A stretch of 64,000 bases of DNA from positions 124,001-188,000 of the forward strand of contig JHWR01000002.1 in the NCBI GenBank assembly GCA_000687655.1, in the 5' to 3' direction. Within the stretch, counting starts at the first letter, position 1; each line of letters begins with the position of its first letter. Positions 46,368 through 54,651 of the stretch are shown here, piece after piece. Source of the stretch: Lachnospiraceae bacterium YSB2008 (GTDB lineage: Bacteria > Bacillota > Clostridia > Lachnospirales > Lachnospiraceae). The notes under the pieces were generated by a model. The model saw only the letters and a program-made list of their open reading frames with translations. It was not told where the DNA came from and did not search any database. Position numbers and translations under genes: made by a program.

Positions 46368-48053
46368 TCAGTCATAATATGCTACCTTAACCAGTTCCTC
46401 AGAAGTCGTAAGGCCCTGTTCTATAAGCTCAAGACAGCTCTCTTTAAGTGTGAGCATTCCAAGCTCATTACGAGCATAAGTCTTAATATCCTCAGCGGAA
46501 TCTTCGTCAGAGATCATTTTACGTACTTCCTTTGTTATTGGAAGTATCTCATGAATAGAGATTCGTCCTCTATAGCCGGTTCCGTTACATTTCTTACAAC
46601 CGACCTTATGCATGATACGAGGAAGTGGCCTTCCTGCAATACGAAGCTCCTCTGCTGTTGGTTCGCCCCACTGACCGCAGTCCGGACAAACCTTTCTTAC
46701 AAGTCTCTGGGCTATGATTCCAACAAGAGAATTTGCAAGCATATATGGCTCGATACCCATATCTATAAGACGTGTAACCGATGATGCGGCATCATTAGTA
46801 TGAAGTGTTGAAAGTACTAAGTGTCCTGTTATAGCCGCTCTGACAGATATTGAAGCTGTCTCAGAATCTCGAGTCTCACCAAGCATGATGATATCCGGAT
46901 CTTGACGGAGCAATGCTCTCAGACCTATCTCAAAAGTAAGTCCTGCAGTATTATTAACCTGCATCTGATTCAGCTTAGGAAGGTTCTTCTCAACAGGATC
47001 TTCTATTGTAGAAATATTAACTGCTCTCTGAGATAATTCAGAAAGTATCATATAAAGCGTTGTAGATTTACCAGAACCTGTTGGGCCTGTTACATAAACG
47101 ATACCGTTTGGTGAACGGAGCATATCACTTACTATCTGATAGTTTCTCTCATTCATACCGAAGGTTCCGCTGTGATCTATAGTTGCAGCTGATGCAAGCA
47201 GTCGAAGTACAGCCTTCTCACCGAAAACAGTTGGTATAACAGAAACTCTGACATTTATTGGAGTACCTTCAACTGTTGTTTTGAAATGTCCGTCCTGCGG
47301 TATACGTCTCTCGGCAATATCAAGATCACCTATAATCTTGACACGGGCAATAAGAGAATTGTGGATATTCTTCGGAAGCGTCATGAAATCAACTATTACA
47401 CCGTCCATACGCATACGAACTGACGTATGTTTTTCAAATGGCTCTATATGAATATCCGATACATTTGAATTATATGCTCTTACTACAAGGGAATTAAGAA
47501 GATTGATGATAGGTGTATCATCATCAGCATCTTCAACATTTACCTCTATAATATCATCCTCTGCGAAAGATGACTTGGCAGCTTTGTCAGCAGCCTTCTT
47601 TGCAGCAACCTCAGAATAATAATACTGTATAGCATTATCAAGCGGCTGCTTCTCAGTAAGCTCAATTTTAAGATCAGCACCGGTAACCTGACGTATATCC
47701 TCAAGTCCATAGAAATTAAGAGGGTCATTTGTCAAAAGATGAAGGATTCCGTCTTCAATCTTGTATGCCATCATACCATACTTTTCAGCAAGTGGCTGTG
47801 GTATAGTTTCAACAGCATTTATGTCTACGGCCAGATCGGAGATATTGACAACATCGTATTGAAGTCTTCTACCCAGAGCCTCGAGCATCTGTTTCTCAGT
47901 GATGATATTCATTTCTATAAGAGCACCACCTAGACGTACGCCTTCGTGAGTCTTTGTATACTCAAGAGCTGCGCTTATGTCATCTTCGGTTACATAGCCG
48001 AATTCCTTAAGTACATCTCCAATTCGTATGTTTTTGTTTGATCTCATCTCCAT
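46368..48053 (-). CDS. pilB: PilB/GspE-type assembly ATPase
   Basis: Hexameric cytoplasmic ATPase that drives pilus polymerisation. The N-terminal MshEN domain has two tandem motifs, RIGDVLKEFGYVTEDDISAAL (residues 10-30 region) and RLGGALIEMNIITEKQMLEAL-type at 40-60, which in MshE-like ATPases bind c-di-GMP. The catalytic part has GPTGSGKSTT (~323-332), the Asp box and LGETRDSETA, and a tetracysteine zinc site (CPDCG ... CKKCNGTGYRGR, ~455-490). The gene follows the PilO-like gene by 21 bp. It is nearest to PilB/GspE; no PilT paralogue is present. Confidence 0.93.
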   Translation of the reverse strand: MEMRSNKNIRIGDVLKEFGYVTEDDISAALEYTKTHEGVRLGGALIEMNIITEKQMLEALGRRLQYDVVNISDLAVDINAVETIPQPLAEKYGMMAYKIEDGILHLLTNDPLNFYGLEDIRQVTGADLKIELTEKQPLDNAIQYYYSEVAAKKAADKAAKSSFAEDDIIEVNVEDADDDTPIINLLNSLVVRAYNSNVSDIHIEPFEKHTSVRMRMDGVIVDFMTLPKNIHNSLIARVKIIGDLDIAERRIPQDGHFKTTVEGTPINVRVSVIPTVFGEKAVLRLLASAATIDHSGTFGMNERNYQIVSDMLRSPNGIVYVTGPTGSGKSTTLYMILSELSQRAVNISTIEDPVEKNLPKLNQMQVNNTAGLTFEIGLRALLRQDPDIIMLGETRDSETASISVRAAITGHLVLSTLHTNDAASSVTRLIDMGIEPYMLANSLVGIIAQRLVRKVCPDCGQWGEPTAEELRIAGRPLPRIMHKVGCKKCNGTGYRGRISIHEILPITKEVRKMISDEDSAEDIKTYARNELGMLTLKESCLELIEQGLTTSEELVKVAYYD

Positions 48054-48074
48054 ATCATCGGTCCCCTATTATAA

Positions 48075-48941
48075 TCATTCCTCAGCAGCATCTGTTTCTG
48101 TTGCTACATCCGATGTATCACACATGTATATTTCCAGTTTCACAGTCAGAGATTTCTTTGTGATGATTTTAACTGAATCATCAGTTCCGGTGGAATCTTC
48201 TTCAGGATTATTCTTAGCCAGCTGACGGTAAGTTCCCCATGAGTATCCCACTATAAGTATTCTCTTATCACTGTTAATAATATCATTAATGAAGTTATTC
48301 AGATTACTTGTATTACCACCAACAGTCATGGTAACAGGTACTGCATATATCTGGGTGTTTGGTCTGTAAGCGCCCGGTTCTTCGCCGAACACCTCGTCAT
48401 TGATATCTTCAGCTGTTTTTTTCTTTTTACTTGTAGTATCAGATGAGTCATCTTTTTCATCTGAAAGCCCCAGATCCTCCAGGTCCTTTTCAACATCATC
48501 TTCTTCATCATCGCCTGAGTCTTTATAATTTGCCATCATATCAAGCTGCGTATGGTATAATTCTGAATACTGGTAGGCAAATCTTTCAGCTGGATTCTTC
48601 GGCATACTGAAATTAAGTTCATAGATATCAAGTCCATTGTCAGTTGCCATTTCTGTCATCATTCTGTCAACCTGGGAGCTTGTGAGGATCTGATAGAATT
48701 CATCCTTCATTTGGGCTATCTCATCCTCATATTCATCAGCCTGAATCTGTATAGCACCGACATTTATAAGCTTAATTTCATTAATTTCTTTGGTTTCTTC
48801 TTCTTTTTCCAGCTTCTCATCGAGTTCTTTGCAGGCTTTGATCTGCGGAAGTATTCCCCAATATCCTATGGCGACTATTATTACGCCGATAAACATTCCG
48901 ACGAGGAGCTTCTTGTCTTTCATTGACATAGTACTTTTCAT
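48075..48941 (-). CDS. PilO/GspM-like inner-membrane assembly protein
   Basis: Short cytoplasmic N-terminus, one transmembrane helix (about residues 11-31), a coiled coil (~34-80), then an extracytoplasmic ferredoxin-like domain interrupted by a ~55-residue acidic, Asp/Glu/Lys-rich insertion (about 155-210). The C-terminal part QIYAVPVTMTVGGNTSNLNNFINDI matches PilO. It would pair with the PilN-like part of the neighbouring protein. GGAGGAGGAG precedes the ATG. Confidence 0.75.
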   Translation of the reverse strand: MKSTMSMKDKKLLVGMFIGVIIVAIGYWGILPQIKACKELDEKLEKEEETKEINEIKLINVGAIQIQADEYEDEIAQMKDEFYQILTSSQVDRMMTEMATDNGLDIYELNFSMPKNPAERFAYQYSELYHTQLDMMANYKDSGDDEEDDVEKDLEDLGLSDEKDDSSDTTSKKKKTAEDINDEVFGEEPGAYRPNTQIYAVPVTMTVGGNTSNLNNFINDIINSDKRILIVGYSWGTYRQLAKNNPEEDSTGTDDSVKIITKKSLTVKLEIYMCDTSDVATETDAAEE

Positions 48942-48954
48942 GATACTCCTCCTC

Positions 48955-50424
48955 CTATTCTTCTCTTCCTACTGATTCAGCAAGCGTGCATGTAACATGA
49001 ATATCATAAAGCTTGTCAGATTCATCGTAGGTATATCCGGTATGGTCAACATTCATGAATATCGATTCAAGAAGTAATTTGTCTATAAATTTGTATATAT
49101 CTTTTACGTTATCAGCTTTAGCGGAAAATGTAACTCTGCCTTCTTCCGCATCAAAGCTCAGAATCTCTATCTTAGCATATCCACTGGCTGTTGACTCTAT
49201 GGTATCTATAACCATATCGTTACAGACAGGATAAGAGTCCAGTGTCTCAACAACAGTATTAATAGAATTATACTTTGCAAGCATGGAGTCACGCTTTTTT
49301 ACGGCGGTATCATATTCTGAGCTTGTAAATATAACAGAAGGGCTCTTATTATATTCTTTAGCCTTTTTATATTTATTCTGTTTTACAATTCTGATGCCTA
49401 AAGAAACTCCAAATCCAGCCAGCATAACAAGAAGAGTTGCAACGATTGCGATGATTGCTTTCTTAAGGAAAGGATCTATCTCTGTTTCAGCATCCTTTTT
49501 GACTGAAAAATTGGTAAGGAAATTGCTTTCAGCGCCTTGATCGAAAAGACCACTGACAGCAAAAAGAGCTTTCTGAGATTCGTGAAGGAGCACAGGAAAT
49601 GTGCTGAGGCCTGTATTTACCAGTTCGGCATTTGCATCAACGCCGTGGTCTCTTATAACCTGATTATATATATTCAGATCATTTGCATTTGTACCTGCAA
49701 CAAATATCCTTTCGACCTTTGACTGTATTTTTTCAGCGTTCATAAACTGTTCAAGCTGATTCAGTGAACGAGCAAGATCATCCATATATCCAGGTGTACC
49801 GGGTTCATTGAAACAACGAACTGAATTGTAATAACTGAAAGTTCCGTCAACAAACAATACATTTGATACAAGATTACCGTTTATTATCTGAAGGATAAAA
49901 GTCTTTGAAAGCTTTGTCAGAGTCATCTGAGCATATCCGATGATACTTCCCTCACCTGATATGATACCCCTGAGAGTGATTCCGATTTCTGTGAAAATGT
50001 TCAAGAATTCGTTCAACTGCTCCTTCGGAGCCATTTCTGCGTACAGAAGCTTAACCTTGGTCTTCTTATCAACTCCTATAGGAGTATAAGCTATAGTATT
50101 CTCTTCTGATTCACGCTGAAGGTCAGAGAATTCACGAAGGATGAATTCATTAGTTTTCTTGGCATTCATGCTCGGAATCTCAAGCTTCTTTCCGGCTATC
50201 TTATTGCTGTTCACAATAAGGAAAACATCCTTCTTAGGAAGGTTGTTGCTCTCCCAGAATTGCTTCATGTGACCGCCAAGAGCATCGGCATCCATGATTA
50301 TTCCGTTGATGATACTGCCCTCAGGTGCAATGGTGGTATAAACCTGTTTAAGTGTACCGGTTTTACCTCTTGTACCGACAGCTATCTGCACTATCTGATT
50401 TGAGAAATATACGCTTACGCTCAT
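48955..50424 (-). CDS. PilM-PilN fusion (GspL-like) assembly protein
   Basis: Residues 1-300 resemble PilM, an actin-like cytoplasmic protein (MSVSVYFSNQIVQIAVG, LRGIISGEGSIIGYAQ, LLHESQKALFAVSGLF). A transmembrane helix at about 321-345 and a C-terminal domain with a PilN-like coiled coil and ferredoxin fold follow. PilM and PilN are usually separate genes in type IV pilus systems; one chain is the GspL layout of type II secretion. With the PilO-like protein it would link the ATPase ring to the membrane platform. Confidence 0.8.
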   Translation of the reverse strand: MSVSVYFSNQIVQIAVGTRGKTGTLKQVYTTIAPEGSIINGIIMDADALGGHMKQFWESNNLPKKDVFLIVNSNKIAGKKLEIPSMNAKKTNEFILREFSDLQRESEENTIAYTPIGVDKKTKVKLLYAEMAPKEQLNEFLNIFTEIGITLRGIISGEGSIIGYAQMTLTKLSKTFILQIINGNLVSNVLFVDGTFSYYNSVRCFNEPGTPGYMDDLARSLNQLEQFMNAEKIQSKVERIFVAGTNANDLNIYNQVIRDHGVDANAELVNTGLSTFPVLLHESQKALFAVSGLFDQGAESNFLTNFSVKKDAETEIDPFLKKAIIAIVATLLVMLAGFGVSLGIRIVKQNKYKKAKEYNKSPSVIFTSSEYDTAVKKRDSMLAKYNSINTVVETLDSYPVCNDMVIDTIESTASGYAKIEILSFDAEEGRVTFSAKADNVKDIYKFIDKLLLESIFMNVDHTGYTYDESDKLYDIHVTCTLAESVGREE

Positions 50425-50497
50425 ACTCTTCTTCCTTCTACTGAAACTTTGCTTTCTTTAACCTCTATGTTTGCTATAAAAATACTAAATTCTATTA

Positions 50498-51706
50498 TTA
50501 TTTAGTCTGTCCTGCTATGGACTGATATGAACTATATATAGGCTGGATTACAGCTATCATTATGAATCCGACAACAACTGCCATAACAACTATCATTACA
50601 GGTTCAACCATGGCAACCAGCTTTTCTACTGCTATCTCACTGTCATAGTCCATCTGGTCCGCTATGGATATGAGCATTGAGTCAAGAGCACCGGTTTCTT
50701 CTCCGACACTGACAGAAGAAGGTAGTTTCTTTACAAAGCCATCTATACCTGCAAGTCCGTCTGACAGAGTCTTTCCGGAACGTATCTCTGCTATCATATC
50801 GTCGAACTGACTTTCTATATACGAATTACCTATGGTTGTCTTTGCTATCTGGAGACAGGTAACTATAGGAATACCTGCTGAATACATACTTGCCAGCGTT
50901 CTGGAGAATCTGGCTGTATATACAATTTTTCTCAGTCCGCCAATCTTAGGTATACGCAGTTCCATCTTATCAAGCTGAAGCTTAACCGGTGGTAAGGAAA
51001 CAAGGAATTTATACAGCATGAATAGTATTACACAGATGAATATCAGTATATACCATTTTTTAGATACAAAACCACTTATAGCCATAAGTATTCTGGTTGT
51101 TATAGGAAGTGAATCCATTTGAGCGAAAAGCGAATCAAACTGAGGAAGAACAAATCCCATAAGAACGATAACTACTATAACTATCAAAACTCCGAGAATC
51201 TTTGGATATGTTGTAGAACTCTTTATCTTCTGCTGAAGTCTGTATTCCTTGCTGTAATATTCTGCCATATTTGCTGCAGTCTGATCCATATTTCCACTTG
51301 CTTCAGAGCTTCGGATCATATTTACAAAGAGTGCAGGAAATACTCCACCCTGCTCTTCCATAGCATCTGAAAGTGGTATACCTGAACGAACCAGACGAAG
51401 TATATCATTATATATCGCTCTTTCACTTTCTTTGATAGATTCATCATCTGCAATAATTCTAAGCGCACGAACAAGAGTAACACCTGCCCCAAGAAGCTTG
51501 CTGAGATTTCTTGCAAAGTCTGCAATTCTGTCATACTTAAGCTTTCTATGTGCGGTTTTACCCTTGACCTGTTCTTTTGCTTCTATAAGAAGCATTCCAT
51601 CGTTTTTTAGTTTACTATGGAGCTCCGCTTCGTCATTAGCTTTTAATTCACCGGTAATAATCTTACCATCTGAATTCTGAGCTCTGTACCTATAGCTTAC
51701 TGCCAT
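50498..51706 (-). CDS. pilC: PilC/GspF-type membrane platform protein
   Basis: Polytopic platform protein that couples the ATPase to pilin insertion. Two repeated GspF domains are seen (FARNLSKLLGAGVTLVRALRII at ~64-85 and FSRTLASMYSAGIPIVTCLQIA at ~268-289), each with EqaxG-type signature (SSEASGNMDQTAANMAEYY; GEETGALDSMLISIADQMDYD). Hydrophobic segments lie at ~168-190, ~215-235 and ~370-392. It is the first gene of a unit with its own promoter, followed by PilM/N, PilO and PilB. Confidence 0.93.
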   Translation of the reverse strand: MAVSYRYRAQNSDGKIITGELKANDEAELHSKLKNDGMLLIEAKEQVKGKTAHRKLKYDRIADFARNLSKLLGAGVTLVRALRIIADDESIKESERAIYNDILRLVRSGIPLSDAMEEQGGVFPALFVNMIRSSEASGNMDQTAANMAEYYSKEYRLQQKIKSSTTYPKILGVLIVIVVIVLMGFVLPQFDSLFAQMDSLPITTRILMAISGFVSKKWYILIFICVILFMLYKFLVSLPPVKLQLDKMELRIPKIGGLRKIVYTARFSRTLASMYSAGIPIVTCLQIAKTTIGNSYIESQFDDMIAEIRSGKTLSDGLAGIDGFVKKLPSSVSVGEETGALDSMLISIADQMDYDSEIAVEKLVAMVEPVMIVVMAVVVGFIMIAVIQPIYSSYQSIAGQTK

Positions 51707-51756
51707 ATTCTGACTCCATTCCCCACATTTTTACGGAACACAAAACAGTTATTATA

Positions 51757-51785
51757 ATTTTACCTATTATTATAAATTATGTCAA
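51757..51785 (-). promoter_or_regulatory. Promoter of the pilC-pilMN-pilO-pilB unit
   Basis: Minus strand: TTGACA (51780-51785), 17-bp spacer, TAAAAT (51757-51762), with GG directly before the -10. The start would be near 51750, about 45 nt before pilC. Confidence 0.8.
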
Positions 51786-51828
51786 CTGCTTATATTTTCC
51801 GTTATATTATTATTGTACAAGTACAATA

Positions 51829-52251
51829 TTATTCACTTTTACCCACAAATTTATCATATATAATGCATGACGCCGCTGTTAGAATGCTCAGAAGAATAAA
51901 CACTAATAAAGCCCATATATTTATACCAAGTAACAGTGTGACTGCTACAGCGAAGGCGCCTCCAAGTACTTCTATCACCGTATATCTTGCAGATATCTTC
52001 TCTCCGCAGTATCTGCATCTGCCCTTAAGACTGACCCAGGATATAATAGGAATAAGATCCTTTGCCATCAGAGTGTGTTTGCACGAGGTACACATTGACT
52101 TTCCAAGTGTAAACTGAAGTTTTCTGGGAAGTCGGTATATGATCACATTTAAGAATGAGAATATACTGGCACCTATAGTAAAGAATATCAGTTCAATGAA
52201 TATCCTTGCTATTATGATTGTTATACTAAGAAATATATAATGCCGACTCAC
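51829..52251 (-). CDS. Truncated prepilin peptidase-like protein (N-terminal domain only)
   Basis: 140 residues. A first helix with IGASIFSFLNVIIYRLPRKL, then a CTSCKHTL ... CRYCGEKIS zinc/disulfide module with LIPIISWVSLKGRC and ARYTVIEVLGG, which is the N-terminal methyltransferase-like region of bifunctional prepilin peptidases (PilD). Two or three more hydrophobic segments follow and the chain ends at about the first catalytic Asp. The C-terminal half with the GxGD aspartyl protease motif is missing and is not found in another frame downstream. Start is GTG behind GGAGG. The cleaving enzyme would have to be encoded elsewhere. Confidence 0.78.
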   Translation of the reverse strand: MSRHYIFLSITIIIARIFIELIFFTIGASIFSFLNVIIYRLPRKLQFTLGKSMCTSCKHTLMAKDLIPIISWVSLKGRCRYCGEKISARYTVIEVLGGAFAVAVTLLLGINIWALLVFILLSILTAASCIIYDKFVGKSE

Positions 52252-52695
52252 TTAATCCTCCGGTTCACCTTTGAAGGAGTAAATCCTCAATATATAATCA
52301 ACGTCCCATGCTTCTTCATATCCATTACTCAGATAATAGACTGTGTATCGTCCGCGTTTGAATGTCATTCCGGTAAGCTCGTGTTTAGACTTATTATATG
52401 AGGTTATGGCATAAGTTCCGTCTGATACATATATCTTCTCGGCCTTCTCCTTAACACCCTCAGCTATACCATTTTTCTTTTTTGGATCATATATACATTT
52501 GCCCTCACCATACATTTCTATATCTGCAGACTGAAGAGCCATACGGACATTTTTGGCATCACGAAGAGCAGCCTTTGCATCTATCTTAACTTTAAAGACT
52601 GCAAAAACTGCCGTACATATGATGAGTATAGCGATAATTATAAGTATTACCTTTATTAACTTGCCTATCCTGAAAGCGGATTTTTCCTGTACCAT
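52252..52695 (-). CDS. Pilin-like membrane protein without a prepilin motif
   Basis: One transmembrane helix (about residues 13-36) followed by DAKAALRDAKNVRMALQSADIEMY, which looks like the helix-to-globule transition of a type IV pilin, and a ~90-residue beta-rich part (TYAITSYNKSKHELTGMTFKRGRYTVYYL). No Gly-Phe-x-x-x-Glu cleavage site precedes the helix. It may be an assembly accessory or a degenerate pilin. ATG at 52693-52695 chosen over a GTG at 52716. It sits between the PilW-like and peptidase-like genes. Confidence 0.65.
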   Translation of the reverse strand: MVQEKSAFRIGKLIKVILIIIAILIICTAVFAVFKVKIDAKAALRDAKNVRMALQSADIEMYGEGKCIYDPKKKNGIAEGVKEKAEKIYVSDGTYAITSYNKSKHELTGMTFKRGRYTVYYLSNGYEEAWDVDYILRIYSFKGEPED

Positions 52696-52725
52696 ACCTT
52701 TTTCCCTGTTCCCCACACCAGTGAA

Positions 52726-53373
52726 TTAGTCTTCGTAATTATACATACGTACAAATCTGTAAAAATAATATTCTCCGTATCTTGAACTGTCTAATTTTAA
52801 AAATATGATTATTACATCATCATCGTAAGTGCCTGACGGATTCACACCATAATCTGAAGCGGCAGTAAAATCTGCAAGATGACTGCCTCTTACAAAATTC
52901 AGCTCTTTTACCTCAAAACCGTTATATACACTCTTATCGAATCTCCAGGTCGTTTCACCGAGACTTCCTATAGGATAATAATATATTTTAATCTCATCTT
53001 TCTGAGAATCCGGTTCACCTGCTTTTTCTGAATAGATCTTTACGTGTGTATCAGTTTTGTCATACAGATCTATTACGTTACCGACATCTGCTTCTGTATC
53101 ACTGTCAAACCCGGCAAGGATTTTCAGATTATTATCTGAGTTCTTTTCATACTTGGATCCATCTATCTCAGATTCGAGCTTCTGAAGGATAATATCTGAA
53201 ACCTGCCTGGAATATGTTTCACCCTTTATATTATAGAATAAATTGGTGATAGTTCCAATAAATGCAGACGCAGCAACAAGAAAGATAGCCAGAAGTGCAA
53301 AACTGACGATCATTTCAGTAAGTGTAAAGCCTGAATTATTCTTATGAAGTTTTTTCTTAAGAATACTTATCAT
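52726..53373 (-). CDS. Minor prepilin, PilW/GspJ-like
   Basis: Leader MISILKKKLHKNNSG, then FTLTEMIVSFALLAIFLVAASAFIG: cleavage after Gly15 and Glu at +5. The ~170-residue globular part includes TRQVSDIILQKLESEIDG-like segments and many Asp/Tyr residues; size and spacing resemble GspJ/PilW. Its start overlaps the stop of the PilV-like gene (ATGA), suggesting coupled translation of the tip components. Confidence 0.82.
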   Translation of the reverse strand: MISILKKKLHKNNSGFTLTEMIVSFALLAIFLVAASAFIGTITNLFYNIKGETYSRQVSDIILQKLESEIDGSKYEKNSDNNLKILAGFDSDTEADVGNVIDLYDKTDTHVKIYSEKAGEPDSQKDEIKIYYYPIGSLGETTWRFDKSVYNGFEVKELNFVRGSHLADFTAASDYGVNPSGTYDDDVIIIFLKLDSSRYGEYYFYRFVRMYNYED

Positions 53374-53810
53374 TCAGTATCATCCTTTTCATGTACAAAC
53401 TGCATAGCTTTTGGAGCTATTATATTCTCATCCTTTATCAGGCTGTCTGATTCATCATATGTAAATCCATATGCATTGATATCAGTTACCCAAAGTGCAT
53501 TGTCAGTATTTCCATCAGCGGTATCAGCAGGAACTATATAGAAAAGCGGTCCCTGTTTTCCTTCACTAAGAGTAAGATCTGTTTTGAATTTTGTTTTCTT
53601 AATCTTACTGTAGCTGCCTTTACTGTACAGCTCCTGATTGAAATCAGCGAGGACATTTCCTGTATCTACTGACCTCATACGAAGCTCAGAGGAAAAGCTG
53701 ACCATCTTAAAGAGAGCCGCCAATACTATCATAAGAACCAGAAAAGCGACGAGGGTTTCTATCATCGTAGAACCTTTATTGTTCAATTTTAAAACTTTAA
53801 TTTTCTTCAT
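53370..53810 (-). CDS. Minor prepilin, PilV/GspI-like
   Basis: Leader ends LNNKG, then STMIETLVAFLVLMIVLAALFKMVSF, with Glu at +5 after the predicted cleavage at Gly13. The 'T-xx-E-[TV]-L-[VI]-A' pattern is characteristic of GspI/PilV. The globular part is short (~100 residues). It overlaps the PilW-like gene and follows the GspK-like gene by 6 bp. Confidence 0.82.
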   Translation of the reverse strand: MKKIKVLKLNNKGSTMIETLVAFLVLMIVLAALFKMVSFSSELRMRSVDTGNVLADFNQELYSKGSYSKIKKTKFKTDLTLSEGKQGPLFYIVPADTADGNTDNALWVTDINAYGFTYDESDSLIKDENIIAPKAMQFVHEKDDTE

Positions 53811-53816
53811 ATAGCC

Positions 53817-54626
53817 TCAACTTCTTGATTCAAATTTCCAGATCCATTTCATTTTCTGATCATCTTCTGTGACTGGATAGAACGCTCCTGAACTGTCGGT
53901 ATTATACAGAGGATTCTTACTATAGCTTTTTGCGCTCTTAAAAAGCTTGTTCTGTTCATTTTTATCAGTTGTATCAGAAGTCAGATACTCTCTCATCGTA
54001 AGTGAATACTCATTTACTACGGTATACGACTGACCTGCAGTTTCACAGGTGATTTCTATAAACAGTCTGCTGTCCTTTTTCTGTTCATCTGTAAGAGTTT
54101 TAGGTGTCAGAGCTGCAATATCATCCTTACTCATGTTCTCATAGATATCTTCGGAAAGCATCCAGTATATACACAACTCAACCTTTCCGGGATATCCGTC
54201 AAGATTTGCTTTTGAATCAGCACTCGGATCCTCTGCTTTAAGAGAATCATTGAACTGTTTAATATAATTGGTATTAACCTTCATTTCATAGTATTTAAAA
54301 GCGTTATCCTTATTATGACCGTCAATAGCCGGATCATAGAATGTCCAGTCATCACGGAATATATGAAACCTTAGATATCTCCAGAGATCACTGTTCTGAC
54401 ATGCTTCTGAATCTGTAAGCTCTGTATCCAAAGCCTGGCTCAGAGTGTTTGCAGCCTCTGCACATCTCCTCGCAGGAATCTTCTTATTCTGAGAAGAATA
54501 AAGAGTATAAGACACCAGTACAAGCGAAAAAATGAATATCATAAGGATAGCTATGATGATTATAGCAACCATCAGAGCAGAGCCTTTGTTATTGCCATAT
54601 AAGATTTTAGTTTTCTTATTCTTCAT
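53817..54626 (-). CDS. Minor prepilin-like protein, GspK/PilX-like
   Basis: N-terminus ILYGNNKG then SALMVAIIIIAILMIFIFSLVLVSYTLYSS. The leader ends in Gly15 but the +5 Glu is absent (Val there), as is normal for GspK, which caps the pseudopilus tip. The ~225-residue soluble part is helix-rich (AEAANTLSQALDTELTD). By order with the GspI- and GspJ-like genes it completes a tip-complex set. Similar Glu-less proteins (PilK) occur in Clostridioides pilus loci. Confidence 0.75.
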   Translation of the reverse strand: MKNKKTKILYGNNKGSALMVAIIIIAILMIFIFSLVLVSYTLYSSQNKKIPARRCAEAANTLSQALDTELTDSEACQNSDLWRYLRFHIFRDDWTFYDPAIDGHNKDNAFKYYEMKVNTNYIKQFNDSLKAEDPSADSKANLDGYPGKVELCIYWMLSEDIYENMSKDDIAALTPKTLTDEQKKDSRLFIEITCETAGQSYTVVNEYSLTMREYLTSDTTDKNEQNKLFKSAKSYSKNPLYNTDSSGAFYPVTEDDQKMKWIWKFESRS

Positions 54627-54651
54627 AGTCTATCCTTATAAAGTGAATGAG

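Noticed and set aside
51812-51828. Short palindrome ATTGTAC-AA-GTACAAT after the peptidase-like gene
   Set aside because: The stem is AT-rich, the loop too small, and no T-run follows on the minus strand, so I do not call it a terminator.
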